Source of the DNA: Diplolepis rosae
Lineage: Eukaryota; Arthropoda; Insecta; Hymenoptera; Diplolepididae
Assembly (NCBI GenBank): GCA_030998225.1
Contig: JAPYXD010000679.1
Span: forward strand, 62,001-126,000
DNA: 64,000 bases
Reading direction: 5' to 3'
The translations under genes were made by a program, and so were the position numbers. This document shows positions 1 to 12,805 of the stretch, in pieces (position 1 is the stretch's first letter; each line of letters starts with the position of its first letter). Under the pieces are notes generated by a model that did no database searches, was not told the origin of the DNA, and saw nothing but the letters and a program-made list of their open reading frames with translations.

Positions 1-40
1 ATATCATGAAAAGGAGAAACCGAACAATATAACTTCGTGC

Positions 41-250
41 TTAACATACGAAAGTGTAATTACGATTTTTCAGTTTATTAAGCATGCACGTTTCAAGGTT
101 CGAAACTAAACATTACTCAAACATTGCTTAGTATGTGATCATTTTTACTTCTCGTGATGCTAAAAACAGTTATTCGCATATTTGATATTTTTGATAATAC
201 ACGATTAAATATAGCATAAAAGGTTGAAAGCGAACAATAAAACGTTTTGT
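41..250 (+). repeat. Class A monomer (reference copy, 210 bp)
   Basis: Class A begins ttaacatacgaaagtgtaa, continues through cagtttattaagcatgcacg and caaggttcgaaactaaac, then ttgcttagtatgtgatc and ctcgtgatgctaaaaac, and ends gcaataaaacgttttg or its gaacaata form. It follows every class B monomer and so opens each HOR module. Sub-variants change the stretch before cacgtttcaagg: ttttcagttta, atttcagttta, ttttaagatta, or a short form with tatgattaagc directly. Confidence 0.9.
97..106 (+). promoter_or_regulatory. B-box-like motif in class A monomer
   Basis: The bases ggttcgaaac fit the RNA polymerase III internal B-box consensus GWTCRANNC. The motif sits between short inverted arms gtttc (90-94) and gaaac (102-106). 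Runs of five T lie both upstream and downstream, and no convincing A box is visible, so this is probably a sequence coincidence or a relic, not a working promoter. Confidence 0.2.
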
Positions 251-438
251 TTAACATACGAAAATGCGAATGCGATTTTTAGGTTTTTGACAAAATTCAC
301 TTTTTTGGTTCGACACTAGACAATATACAAACATACTTCTGGTGATGCTAAAAACTGTTATTCTCATATTTGATATTTTTGATAATACACGATTCAATAT
401 AGCATCAGAGGTTGAAAGCGAACAATAAAACGTTTTGT
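251..438 (+). repeat. Class D monomer (reference copy, 188 bp)
   Basis: This is a shortened class C monomer. After cactagacaatatacaaaca it jumps to tacttctggtgatgc, losing about 21 bp that other monomers fill with the ttgcataatatgtgaac stretch. The same junction recurs at D copies starting 1277, 3672, 9611, 10621, 13016, 14043, 18205, 19984, 25754, 30705 and 36878, plus a variant near 7644. It therefore spread by duplication, not by repeated independent loss. I saw no D copy after about 37.1 kb. Confidence 0.88.
307..316 (+). promoter_or_regulatory. B-box-like motif in class B/C/D monomers
   Basis: ggttcgacac stands at the position equivalent to the class A motif and also fits GWTCRANNC. It is repeated in most B, C and D monomers of the array. 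A minority carry attctcgacac instead (for example near 2350 and 15117) and lose the fit. A T6 run directly precedes it, which would stop a Pol III transcript before it was completed. Confidence 0.18.
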
Positions 439-647
439 TTAACATACGAAAATGCGAATGCGATTTTTAGGTTTTTGACAAAATTCACTTTTTGGTTCGA
501 CACTGGACAATATACAAACATTGTATAATATGTGAACATTTTTACTTCTCGCCAAGCTAAAACCAGTTATTCGCATATTTGATATTTTTGATAATACACG
601 ATTCAATATAGCATAAAAGGTTGAAAGCGAGCAATAAAACGTTTTGT
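439..647 (+). repeat. Class C monomer (reference copy, 209 bp)
   Basis: The first part is B-like (gaaaatgcgaatgcgattt, then ggttcgacactggac, then cattgtataatatg). The last part is A-like (ttcgcatatttgatattttt, then acacgattcaatatagcat, then ggttgaaagcga). It thus looks like a recombinant between the two parental classes. It is the usual filler inside modules and may occur once or twice in a row, as here with a second copy at 648-855. Confidence 0.88.
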
Positions 648-855
648 TTAACATACGAAAATGCGAATGCGATTTTTAGGTTTTGACAAAATTCACTTTT
701 TGGTTCGACACTGGACAATATACAAACATTGTATAATATGTGACCATTTTTACTTCTCGCGAAGCTAAAACCAGTTATTCGCATATTTGATATTTTTGTT
801 AATACAAGATTCATTCTTGCATAAAAGTTTGAAAGCGAGCAATAAAACGTTTTGT

Positions 856-1066
856 TTAACATACGAAAATGCGAATGCGATTTTTAGGCTTTTGACAAAA
901 TTCACTTTTTTAGGTTCGACACTAGACAATATACAATTATAGCATAATATGTGAACATTTTTACATCTCGCAAAGCTAAAAACTGTTATTCTCATATTTG
1001 GCAACTTCGATAATACAAAGTTCAATATATCATGAAAAGGAGAAACCGAACAATATAACTTCGTGC
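856..1066 (+). repeat. Class B monomer (reference copy, 211 bp)
   Basis: Starts like C (gaaaatgcgaatgcg) and carries ggttcgacactagac and ctcgcaaagctaaaaactg. Its tail is private: ctcatatttggcaacttcg, then caatatatcatgaaaagg, then agaaaccgaacaatataac, then cttcgtgc. Class B closes each module and is always followed by class A. In the distal half a B-tail variant with tgtatagatgattcc replaces the usual catgaaaaggagaaacc. Confidence 0.9.
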
Positions 1067-1883
1067 TTAACATACGAAAGTGTAAATACGATATTTCAGT
1101 TTATTAAGCATGCACGTTTCAAGGTTCGAAACTAAACATTACTCAAACATTGCTTAGTATGTGATCATTTTTACTTCTCGTGATGCTAAAAACAATTATT
1201 CGCATATTTGATATTTTTGATAATACACGATTCAATATAGCATAAAAGGTTGAAAGCGAGAAATAAAACGTTTTGTTTAACATACGAAAATGCGAATGCG
1301 ATTTTTAGGTTTTTGACAAAATTCACTTTTTTGGTTCGACACTAGACAATATACAAACATACTTCTGGTGATGCTAAAAACTGTTATTCTCATATTTGAT
1401 ATTTTTGATAATACACGATTCAATATAGCATCAGAGGTTGAAAGCGAACAATAAAACGTTTTGTTTAACATACGAAAATGCGAATGCGATTTTTAGGTTT
1501 TTGACAAAATTCACTTTTTGGTTCGACACTGGACAATATACAAACATTGTATAATATGTGACCATTTTTACTTCTCGCGAAGCTAAAACCAGTTATTCGC
1601 ATATTTGATATTTTTGATAATACACGATTCAATAGAGAAAAAAAGGTTGAAAGCGAGCAATAAAACGTTTTGTTTAACATACGAAAATGCGAATGCGATT
1701 TTTAGGCTTTTGAAAAAATTCACTTTTTATTCTCGACACTAGACAATATACAATTATTGCATAATATGTGAACATTTTTACATCTCGCAAAGCTAATAAC
1801 TGTTATTCTCATATTTGGCAACTTCGATAATACAAAGTTCAATATATCATGAAAAGGAGAAACCGAACAATATAACTTCGTGC

Positions 1884-2503
1884 TTAACCTACGAAAGTGT
1901 AAATATGATTAAGCATTCACGTTTCAAGGTTCGAAACTAAACATTACTCAAACTTTGCTTAGTTTGTTATCTTTTTTACTTCTCTTGATGCGAAAAACTT
2001 TTTTTCGATTATTTTATATTTTTTATAATATACGATTAAATATATAAAAAAACGAAGACAGCAAACAATAAAACTTTTTGTTGAACATACGAAAATGCGA
2101 ATGCGATTTTTAGGCTTTTGACAAAATTCACTTTTTTAGGTTCGACACTAGACAATATACAATTATTGCATAATATGTGAACATTTTTACATCTCGCAAA
2201 GCTAAAAACTGTTATTCTCATATTTGATATTTTTGATAATACACGATTCAATATAGCATCAAAGGTTGAAAGCGAACAATAAAACGTTTTGTTTAACATA
2301 CGAAAATGCGAATGCGATTTTTAGGTTTTTGACAAAATTCACTTTTTTATTCTCGACACTAGACAATATACAAATATTGCTTAATATGTGAACATTTTTA
2401 CTTCTCGCGAAGCTAAAAACTGTTATTCTCATATTTGGCAACTTCGATAATACAAAGTTCAATATATCATGAAAAGGAGAAACCGAACAATATAACTTCG
2501 TGC
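1884..2503 (+). repeat. E-box trimer module (620 bp)
   Basis: A short class A monomer (no cagttta stretch; tatgattaagcattcacg), whose tail is replaced by the E box at about 2035-2085 (aaaaaacgaagacagc, then tttttgttgaacatac), is followed by a C-like monomer with aattattgcataatatg and then a class B monomer. The E box is otherwise confined to equivalents of this module, starting 5239, 5856, 11229, 14651, 16020, 16639 and 20592, and to scattered distal copies near 26517, 31468, 37650, 42832, 46820 and 56049. Confidence 0.85.
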
Positions 2504-2831
2504 TTAACATACGAAAGTGTAAATACGATATTTCAGTTTATTAAGCATGCACGTTTCAAGGTTCGAAACTAAACATTACTCAAACATTGCTTAGTATGTG
2601 ATCATTTTTACTTCTCGTGATGCTAAAAACAGTTATTCGAATGCGACTTTTAGGTTTTTGACAAAATTCACTTTTTTGGTTCGACACTAGACAATATACA
2701 AACATTGCATAATATGTGAACATTTTAACTTCTCGCGAAGCTAAAAACTGTTATTCTCATATTTGGCTACTTCGATAATACACAGTTCAATATATCATGA
2801 AATGGAGAAACCGAACAATATAACTTCGTGC
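2504..2831 (+). repeat. 328-bp A/B fusion monomer
   Basis: Class A runs normally to aaaacagttattcg and then enters class B at gaatgcgactttta, so about 93 bp of the A tail and B head are missing. The two classes share the bases attcg/gcgaatgcg at the joint, consistent with a deletion between short homologies. The identical joint lies near 4413, 6609, 8592, 11981, 15403, 17391 and 18949, always in a 328-bp unit. All are in the first 19 kb. Confidence 0.87.
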
Positions 2832-3461
2832 TTAAGCTACGAAAGTGTAAATACGATTTTTAAGATTATTAAGCATGCACGTTTCAAGGTTTGAAACTAA
2901 ACATTACTCAAACATTGCTTAGTATGTGATCATTTTTACTTCTGGTGATGCTAAAAACAGTTATTCGCATATTTGATATTTTTGATAATACACGATTCAA
3001 TATAGCATAAAAGGTTGAAAGCGAACAATAAAACGTTTTGTTTAACATACGAAAATGCGAATGCGATTTTTAGGTTTTTGACAAAATTCACTTTTTGGTT
3101 CGACACTGGACAATATACAAACATTGTATAATATGTGAACATTTTTACTTCTCGTGATGCTAAAAACAGTTATTCGCATATTTGATATTTTTGATAATAC
3201 ACGATTCAATATAGCATAAAAGGTTGAAAGCGAGCAATAAAACGTTTTGTTTAACATACGAAAATGCGAATGCGATTTTTAGGCTTTTGACAAAATTCAC
3301 TTTTTTTGGTTCGACACTAGACAATATACAATTATTGCATAATATGTGAACATTTTTACATCTCGCAAAGCTAAAAACTGTTATTCTCATATTTGCCAAC
3401 TTCGATAATACACAATTCAATATATCATGAAAAGGAGAAACCGAACAATATAACTTCGTGC

Positions 3462-5238
3462 TTAACATACGAAAGTGTAAATACGATTTCTCCGTTTATT
3501 AAGCATGCACGTTTCAAGGTTCGAAACTAAACATTACTCAAACATTGCTTAGTATGTGATCATTTTTACTTCTCGTGATGCTAAAAACAGTTATTCGCAT
3601 ATTTGATATTTTTGATAATACACGATTCAATATAGCATAAAAGGTTGAAAGCGAGCAATAAAACGTTTTGTTTAACATACGAAAATGCGAATGCGATTTT
3701 TAGGTTTTTGACAAAATTCACTTTTTTGGTTCGACACTAGATAATATGCAAACATACTTCTGGTGATGCTAAAAACTGTTATTCTCATATTTGATATTTT
3801 TGATAATACACGATTCAATATAGCATCAAAGGTTGAAAGCGAACAATAAAACGTTTTGTTTAACATACGAAAATGCGAATGCGATTTTTAGGTTTTTGAC
3901 AAAATTCACTTTTTGGTTCGACACTGGACAATATACAAACATTGTATAATATGTGAACATTTTTACTTCTCGCGAAGCTAAAAACTGTTATTCGCATATT
4001 TGATATTTTTGATAATACACGATTCAATATAGCATAAAAGTTTGAAAGCGAGCAATAAAACGTTTTGTTTAACATACGAAAATGCGAATGCGATTTTTAG
4101 GCTTTTGACAAAATTCACTTTTTTAGGTTCGACACTAGACAATATACAATTATTGCATAATATGTGAACATTTTTACATCTCGCGAAGCTAAAAACTGTT
4201 ATTCTCATATTTGGCAACTTCGATAATACAAAGTTCAATATATCATGAAAAGGAGAAACCGAACAATATAACTTCGTGCTTAACATACGAAAGTGTAAAT
4301 ACGATATTTCAGTTTATTAAGCATGCACGTTTCAAGGTTCGAAACTAAACATTACTCAAACATTGCTTAGTATGTGATCATTTTTACTTCTCGTGATGCT
4401 AAAAACAGTTATTCGAATGCGATTTTTAGGTTTTTGACAACATTCACTTTTTTTGGTTCGACACTAGGCAATATACAAATATTGCATAATATGTGAACAT
4501 TTTAACTTCTCGCGAAGCCAAAAACTGTTATTCTCATATTTGGCAACTTCGATAATACACAGTTCAATATATCATGAAATGGAGAAACCGAACAATAAAC
4601 TTCGTGCTTAAGCTACGGAAGTGTAAATACGATTTTTAAGATTATTAAGCATGCACGTTTCAAGGTTTGAAACTAAACATTACTCAAACATTGCTTAGTA
4701 TGTGATCATTTTTACTTCTGGTGATGCTAAAAACAGTTATTCGCATATTTGATATTTTTGATAATACACGATTCAATATAGCATCAAAGGTTGAAAGCGA
4801 ACAATAAAACGTTTTGTTTAACATACGAAAATGCGAATGCGATTTTTAGGCTTTTGACAAAATTCACTTTTTTTGGTTCGACACTAGACAATATACAAAC
4901 ATTGCATAATATGTGAATATTTATACTTCTCGCCAAGCTAAAACCAGTTATTCGCATATTTGATATTTTTGATAATACACGATTCAATATAGCATAAAAG
5001 GTTGAAAGCGAGCAATAAAACGTTTTGTTTAACATACGAAAATGCGAATGCGATTTTTAGGTTTTTGACAAAATTCACTTTTTTGGTTCGACACTAGACA
5101 ATATACAAACATTGCATAATATGTGAACATTTTAACTTCTCGCGAAGCTAAAAACTGTTATTCTCATATTTGGCTACTTCGATAATACAAAGTTCAATAT
5201 ATCATGAAAAGGAGAAACCGAACAATATAACTTCGTGC
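3462..5238 (+). repeat. Partial HOR: A-D-C-B, fusion, A-C-B
   Basis: Tetramer 3462-4279 (818 bp), fusion 4280-4607 (328 bp) and trimer 4608-5238 (631 bp). Compared with the full HOR it lacks the pentamer and the E-box trimer. The C monomer starting at 4818 has the gaatatttatacttctcgcc variant that becomes common in the distal half. Confidence 0.8.
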
Positions 5239-6475
5239 TTAACCTACGAAAGTGTAAATATGATTAAGCATTCACGTTTCAAGGTTCGAAACTAAACATT
5301 ACTCAAACATTGCTTATATGTGATCATTTTTACTTCTCGTGATGCTAAAACAGTTATTCGCATATTTGATATTTTAGATAATATACGATTCAATAGAGAA
5401 AAAAACGAAGACAGCAAACAATAAAACTTTTTGTTGAACATACGAAAATGCGAATGCGATTTTTAGGTTTTTGACAAAATTCACTTTTTTAGGTTCGACA
5501 CTAGACAATATACAATTATTGCATAATATGTGAACATTTTTACATCTCGCAAAGCTAAAAACTGTTATTCTCATATTTGATATTTTTAATAATACACGAT
5601 TCAATATAGCATCAAAGGTTGAAAGCGAACAATAAAACGTTTTGTTTAACATACGAAAATGCGAATGCGATTTTTAGGTTTTTGACAAAATTCACTTTTT
5701 TGGTTCGACACTAGACAATATACAAACATTGCATAATATGTGAACATTTTAACTTCTCGCGAAGCTAAAAACTGTTATTCTCATATTTGGCAACTTCGAT
5801 AATACAAAGTTCAATATATCATGAAAAGGAGAAACCGAACAATATAACTCCGTGCTTAACCTACGAAAGTGTAAATATGATTAAGCATGCACGTTTCAAG
5901 GTTCGAAACTAAACATTACTCAAACATTGCTTAGTATGTTATCATTTTTACTTCTCGTGATGCGAAAAACAGTTCTTCGCATATTTGATATTTTAGATAA
6001 TATACTATTCAATAGACAAAAAAACGAAGACAGCAAACAATAAAACTTTTTGTTGAACATACGAAAATGCGAATGCGATTTTTAGGCTTTTGACAAAATT
6101 CACTTTTTTAGGTTCGACACTAGACAATATACAATTATTGCATAATATGTGAACATTTTTACATCTCGCAAAGCTAAAAACTGTTATTCTCATATTTGAT
6201 ATTTTTGATAATACACGATTCAATATAGCATCAAAGGTTGAAAGCGAACAATAAAACGTTTTGTTTAACATACGAAAATGCGAATGCGATTTTTAGGTTT
6301 TTGACAAAATTCACTTTTTTATTCTCGACACTAGACAATATACAAACATTGTATAATATGTGAACATTTTTACTTCTCGCGAAGCTAAAAACTGTTATTC
6401 TCATATTTGGCAACTTCGATAATACAAAGTTCAATATATCATGAAAAGGAGAAACCGAACAATATAACTTCGTGC
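5239..6475 (+). repeat. Two E-box trimers in tandem (617 + 620 bp)
   Basis: Two copies of the E-box trimer lie back to back (5239-5855 and 5856-6475), with E boxes at about 5391 and 6011. The full HOR has only one at this position, so this is a local doubling. The second copy ends in a B monomer with attctcgacac in place of ggttcgacac. Confidence 0.83.
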
Positions 6476-7433
6476 TTAACATACGAAAGTGTAAATACGA
6501 TATTTCAGTTTATTAAGCATGCACGTTTCAAGGTTCGAAACTAAACATTACTCAAACATTGCTTAGTATGTGATCATTTTTACTTCTCGTGATGCGAAAA
6601 ACAGTTATTCGAATGCGATTTTTAGGTTTTTGACAAAATTCACTTTTTTGGTTCGACACTAGACAATATACAAACATTGCATAATATGTGAACATTTTAA
6701 CTTCTCGCGAAGCTAAAAACTGTTATTCTCATATTTGGCTACTTCGATAATACACAGTTCAATATATCATGAAATGGAGAAACCGAACAATATAACTTCG
6801 TGCTTAAGCTACGAAAGTGTAAATACGATTTTTAAGATTATTAAGCATGCACGTTTCAAGGTTTGAAACTAAACATTACTCAGACATTGCTTAGTATGTG
6901 ATCATTTTTACTTCTGGTGATGCTAAAAACAGTTATTCGCATATTTGATATTTTTGATAATACACGATTCAATATAGCATCAAAGGTTGAAAGCGAACAA
7001 TAAAACGTTTTGTTTAACATACGAAAATGCGAATGCGATTTTTAGGTTTTTGACAAAATTCACTTTTTGGTTCGACACTGGACAATATACAAACATTGTA
7101 TAATATGTGAATATTTTTACTTCTCGCCAAGCTAAAACCAGTTATTCGCATATTTGATATTTTTGATAATACACGATTCAATATAGCATAAAAGGTTGAA
7201 AGCGAGCAATAAAACGTTTTGTTTAACATACGAAAATGCGAATGCGATTTTTAGGCTTTTGACAAAATTCACTTTTTTAGGTTCGACACTAGACAATATA
7301 CAATTATTGCATAATATGTGAACATTTTTACATCTCGCGAAGCTAAAAACTGTAATTCTCAAAATTGGCAACTTCGATAAAACACAATTCAAAAAAGCAT
7401 CAAAAGGAGAAACCGAACAATATAACTTCGTGC
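6476..7433 (+). repeat. Fusion monomer plus A-C-B trimer
   Basis: Fusion 6476-6803 (328 bp) and trimer 6804-7433 (630 bp), in the order expected for the end of the composite HOR. The B monomer here has a cluster of A substitutions at about 7352-7400 (gtaattctcaaaattgg, then caattcaaaaaagcatc). Confidence 0.82.
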
Positions 7434-8458
7434 TTAACATACGAAAGTGTAAATACGATTTTTCAGTTTATTAAGCATGCACGTTTCAAGGTTTGAAACT
7501 AAACATTACTCAAACATTGCTTAGTATGTGATCATTTTTACTTCTGGTGATGCTAAAAACAGTTATTCGCATATTTGATATTTTTGATAATACACGATTC
7601 AATATAGCATAAAAGTTTGAAAGCGAGCAATAAAACGTTTTGTTTAACATACGAAAATGCGAATGCAATTTTTAGGCTTTTGGCAAAATTCACTTTTTTT
7701 GGTTCGACACTAGACAATATACAAACATACTTCTGGTGATGCTAAAAACAGTTATTCGCATATTTGATATTTTTGATAATACACGATTCAATATAGCATC
7801 AAAGGTTGAAAGCGAACAATAAAACGTTTTGTTTAACATACGAAAATGCGAATGCGATTTTTAGGTTTTTGACAAAATTCACTTTTTGGTTCGACACTGG
7901 ACAATATACAAACATTGTATAATATGTGAACATTTTTACTTGTCGCGAAGCTAAAAACAGTTATTCGCATATTTGATATTTTTGATAATACACGATTCAA
8001 TATAGCATAAAAGGTTGAAAGCGAGCAATAAAACGTGTTTAACATACGAAAATGCGAATGCGACTTTTAGGTTTTTGACAAAATTCACTTTTTGGTTCGA
8101 CACTGGACAATATACAAACATTGTATAATATGTGAACATTTTTACTTCTCGCGAAGCTAAAACCAGTTATTCGCATATTTGATATTTTTGATAATACACG
8201 ATTCAATATAGCATAAAAGGTTGAAAGCGAGCAATAAAACGTTTTGTTTAACATACGAAAATGCGAATGCGATTTTTAGGCTTTTGACAAAATTCACTTT
8301 TTTAGGTTCGACACTAGACAATATACAATTATTGCATAATATGTGAACATTTTTACTTCTCGCGAAGCTAAAAACTGTTATTCTCATATTTGGCAACTTC
8401 GATAATACAAAGTTCAATATATCATGAAAAGGAGAAACCGAACAATATAACTTCGTGC
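7434..8458 (+). repeat. Pentamer A-D-C-C-B (1025 bp)
   Basis: Same order and length as 41-1066. The D monomer carries ggcaaaattcac and cagttattcgcatat variants, and the first C has a shortened aaaacgtgtttaac at its end. It is followed directly by a fusion monomer, so the tetramer and E-box trimer are absent from this copy. Confidence 0.8.
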
Positions 8459-9400
8459 TTAACATACGAAAGTGTAAATACGATATTTCAGTTTATTAAG
8501 CATGCACGTTTCAAGGTTCGAAACTAAACATTACTCAAACATTGCTTAGTATGTGATCATTTTTACTTCTCGTGATGCTAAAAACAGTTATTCGAATGCG
8601 ACTTTTAGGTTTTTGACAAAATTCACTTTTTTGGTTCGACACTAGACAATATACAAACATTGCATAATATGTGAACATTTTAACTTCTCGCGAAGCTAAA
8701 AACTGTTATTCTCATATTTGGCTACTTCGATAATACACAGTTCAATATATCATGAAATGGAGAAACCGAACAATATAACTTCGTGCTTAAGCTACGAAAG
8801 TGTAAATACGATTTTTAAGATTATTAAGCATGCACGTTTCAAGGTTTGAAACTAAACATTACTCAAACATTGCTTAGTATGTGATCATTTTTACTTCTGG
8901 TGATGCTAAAAACAGTTATTCGCATATTTGATATTTTTGATAATAAAAAAAGTTTGAAAGCGAGCAATAAAACGTTTTGTTTAACATACGAAAATGCGAA
9001 TGCGACTTTTAGGTTTTTGACAAAATTCACTTTTTGGTTCGACACTGGACAATATACAAACATTGTATAATATGTGAATATTTTTACTTCTCGCCAAGCT
9101 AAAACCAGTTATTCGCATATTTGATATTTTTGATAATACACGATTCAATATAGCATAAAAGGTTGAAAGCGAGCAATAAAACGTTTTGTTTAACATACGA
9201 AAATGCGAATGCGATTTTTAGGCTTTTGAAAAAATTCACTTTTTTTGGTTCGACACTAGACAATATACAATTATTGCATAATATGTGAACATTTTTACAT
9301 CTCGCAAAGCTAAAAACTGTTATTCTCATATTTGCCAACTTCGATAATACACAATTCAATATATCATGAAAAGGAGAAACCGAACAATATAACTTCGTGC
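8459..9400 (+). repeat. Fusion monomer plus shortened A-C-B trimer
   Basis: Fusion 8459-8786 (328 bp) and trimer 8787-9400 (614 bp). The class A monomer of the trimer is cut short at about 8942, where gataataaaaaaagtttg replaces the cacgattcaatatagc stretch; this explains the missing 16 bp. Confidence 0.8.
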
Positions 9401-12400
9401 TTAACATACGAAAGTGTAAATACGATTTTTCAGTTTATTAAGCATGCACGTTTCAAGGTTCGAAACTAAACATTACTCAAACATTGCTTAGTATGTGATC
9501 ATTTTTACTTCTCGTGATGCTAAAAACAGTTATTCGCATATTTGATATTTTTGATAATACACGATTCAATATAGCATAAAAGGTTGAAAGCGAGCAATAA
9601 AACGTTTTGTTTAACATACGAAAATGCGAATGCGATTTTTAGGTTTTTGACAAAATTCACTTTTTTGGTTCGACACTAGACAATATACAAACATACTTCT
9701 GGTGATGCTAAAAACTGTTATTCTCATATTTGATATTTTTGATAATACACGATTCAATATAGCATCAGAGGTTGAAAGCGAACAATAAAACGTTTTGTTT
9801 AACATACGAAAATGCGAATGCGATTTTTAGGTTTTTGACAAAATTCACTTTTTGGTTCGACACTGGACAATATACAAACATTGTATAATATGTGAACATT
9901 TTTACTTCTCGCGAAGCTAAAACCAGTTATTCGCATATTTGATATTTTTGATAATACACGATTCAATATAGCATAAAAGGTTGAAAGCGAGCAATAAAAC
10001 GTTTTGTTTAACATACGAAAATGCGAATGCGATTTTTAGGTTTTTGACAAAATTCACTTTTTGGTTCGACACTGGACAATATACAAACATTGTATAATAT
10101 GTGAATATTTATACTTCTCGCCAAGCTAAAACCAGTTATTCGCATATTTGATATTTTTGATAGCATAAAAGTTTGAAAGCGAGCAATAAAACGTTTTGTT
10201 TAACATACGAAAATGCGAATGCGATTTTTAGGCTTTTGACAAAATTCACTTTTTTAGGTTCGACACTAGACAATATACAATTATTGCATAATATGTGAAC
10301 ATTTTTACATCTCGCAAAGCTAAAAACTGTTATTCTCATATTTGGCAACTTCGATAATACAAAGTTCAATATATCATGAAAAGGAGAAACCGAACAATAT
10401 AACTTCGTGCTTAACATACGAAAGTGTAAATACGATTTTTCAGTTTATTAAGCATGCACGTTTCAAGGTTCGAAACTAAACATTACTCAAACATTGCTTA
10501 GTATGTGATCATTTTTACTTCTCGTGATGCTAAAAACAGTTATTCGCATATTTGATATTTTTGATAATACACGATTCAATATAGCATAAAAGGTTGAAAG
10601 CGAGCAATAAAACGTTTTGTTTAACATACGAAAATGCGAATGCGATTTTTAGGTTTTTGACAAAATTCACTTTTTTGGTTCGACACTAGATAATATACAA
10701 ACATACTTCTGGTGATGCTAAAACCTGTTATTCTCATATTTGATATTTTTGATAATACACGATTCAATATAGCATCAGAGGTTGAAAGCGAACAATAAAA
10801 CGTTTTGTTTAACATACGAAAATGCGAATGCGATTTTTAGGTTTTTGACAAAATTCACTTTTTGGTTCGACACTGGACAATATACAAACATTGTATAATA
10901 TGTGAACATTTTTACTTCTCGCGAAGTTAAAATCTGTTATTCTCATATTTGATATTTTTGATAATACACGATTCAATATAGCATAAAAGGTTGAAAGCGA
11001 GCAATAAAACGTTTTGTTTAACATACGAAAATGCGAATGCGATTTTTAGGTTTTTGACAAAATTCACTATTTAATACTCGACACTAGACAATATACAATT
11101 ATTGCATAATATGTGAACATTTTAACTTCTCGCGAAGCTAAAAACTGTTATTCTCATATTTGGCAACTTCGATAATACAAAGTTCAATATATCATGAAAA
11201 GGAGAAACCGAACAATATAAATTCGTGCTTAACCTACGAAAGTGTAAATATGATTAAGCATTCACGTTTCAAGGTTCGAAACTAAACATTACTCAAACAT
11301 TGCTTAGTATGTGATCATTTTTACTTCTCGAGATGCTAAAAACAGTTCTTCGCATATTTGATATTTTAGATAATACACGATTCAATAGATAAAAAAACGA
11401 CGACAGCAAACAATAAACCTTTTTGTTGAACATACGAAAATGCGAATGCGATTTTTAGGCTTTTGACAAAATTCACTTTTTTAGGTTCGACACTAGACAA
11501 TATACAATTATTGCATAATATGTGAACATTTTTACATCTCGCAAAGCTAAAAACTGTTATTCTCATATTTGATATTTTTGATAATACACGATTCAATATA
11601 GCATCAAAGGTTGAAAGCGAACAATAAAACGTTTTGTTTAACATACGAAAATGCGAATGCGATTTTTAGGTTTTTGACAAAATTCACTTTTTTGGTTCGA
11701 CACTAGACAATATACAATTATTGCATAATCTGTGAACATTTTTACTTCTCGCGAAGCTAAAAACTGTTATTCTCATATTTGGCAACTTCGATAATACAAA
11801 GTTCAATATATCATGAAAAGGAGAAACCGAACAATATAACTTCGTGCTTAACATACGAAAGTGTAAATACGATATTTCAGTTTATTAAGCATGCACGTTT
11901 CAAGGTTCGAAACTAAACATTACTCAAACATTGCTTAGTATGTGATCATTTTTACTTCTCGTGATGCTAAAAACAGTTATTCGAATGCGACTTTTAGGTT
12001 TTTGACAAAATTCACTTTTTTGGTTCGACACTAGACAATATACAAACATTGCATAATATGTGAACATTTTAACTTCTCGCGAAGCTAAAAACTGTTATTC
12101 TCATATTTGGCTACTTCGATAATACACAGTTCAATATATCATGAAATGGAGAAACCGAACAATATAACTTCGTGCTTAAGCTACGAAAGTGTAAATACGA
12201 TTTTTAAGATTATTAAGCATGCACGTTTCAAGGTTTGAAACTAAACATTACTCAAACATTGCTTAGTATGTGATCATTTTTACTTCTGGTGATGCTAAAA
12301 ACAGTTATTCGCATATTTGATATTTTTGATAATACACGATTCAATATAGCATCAAAGGTTGAAAGCGAACAATAAAACGTTTTGTTTAACATACGAAAAT

Positions 12401-12805
12401 GCGAATGCGATTTTTAGGTTTTTGACAAAATTCACTTTTTGGTTCGACACTGGACAATATACAAACATTGTATAATATGTGAACATTTTTACTTCTCGTG
12501 ATGCTAAAAACAGTTATTCGCATATTTGATATTTTTGATAATACACGATTCAATATAGCATAAAAGGTTGAAAGCGAGCAATAAAACGTTTTGTTTAACA
12601 TACGAAAATGCGAATGCGATTTTTAGGCTTTTGAAAAAATTCACTTTTTTTGGTTCGACACTAGACAATATACAATTATTGCATAATATGTGAACATTTT
12701 TACATCTCGCAAAGCTAAAAACTGTTATTCTCATATTTGCCAACTTCGATAATACACAATTCAATATATCATGAAAAGGAGAAACCGAACAATATAACTT
12801 CGTGC
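9401..12805 (+). repeat. Composite HOR copy II (3405 bp, complete)
   Basis: Pentamer 9401-10410 (1010 bp), tetramer 10411-11228 (818), E-box trimer 11229-11847 (619), fusion 11848-12175 (328) and trimer 12176-12805 (630). The second C of the pentamer lacks 17 bp (ttgatagcataaaag near 10157), which accounts for the length difference from copy I. The E box reads ataaaaaaacgacgacagc, a sub-variant shared with copy III. Confidence 0.86.

Larger units (their letters stand above)
41..3461 (+). repeat. Composite HOR copy I (3421 bp, complete)
   Basis: Five modules in order: pentamer A-D-C-C-B (41-1066), tetramer A-D-C-B (1067-1883), E-box trimer (1884-2503), A/B fusion (2504-2831) and trimer A-C-B (2832-3461). 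The sizes are 1026, 817, 620, 328 and 630 bp. The same order and almost the same sizes return at 9401 and 12806. The trimer module here contains a strongly T-enriched patch at about 1953-2050. Confidence 0.85.

Noticed and set aside
97..106. tRNA gene or intact SINE around the ggttcga motif
   Set aside because: The B-box-like bases are present, but there is no cloverleaf, no clear A box and no uninterrupted transcript region free of T runs.
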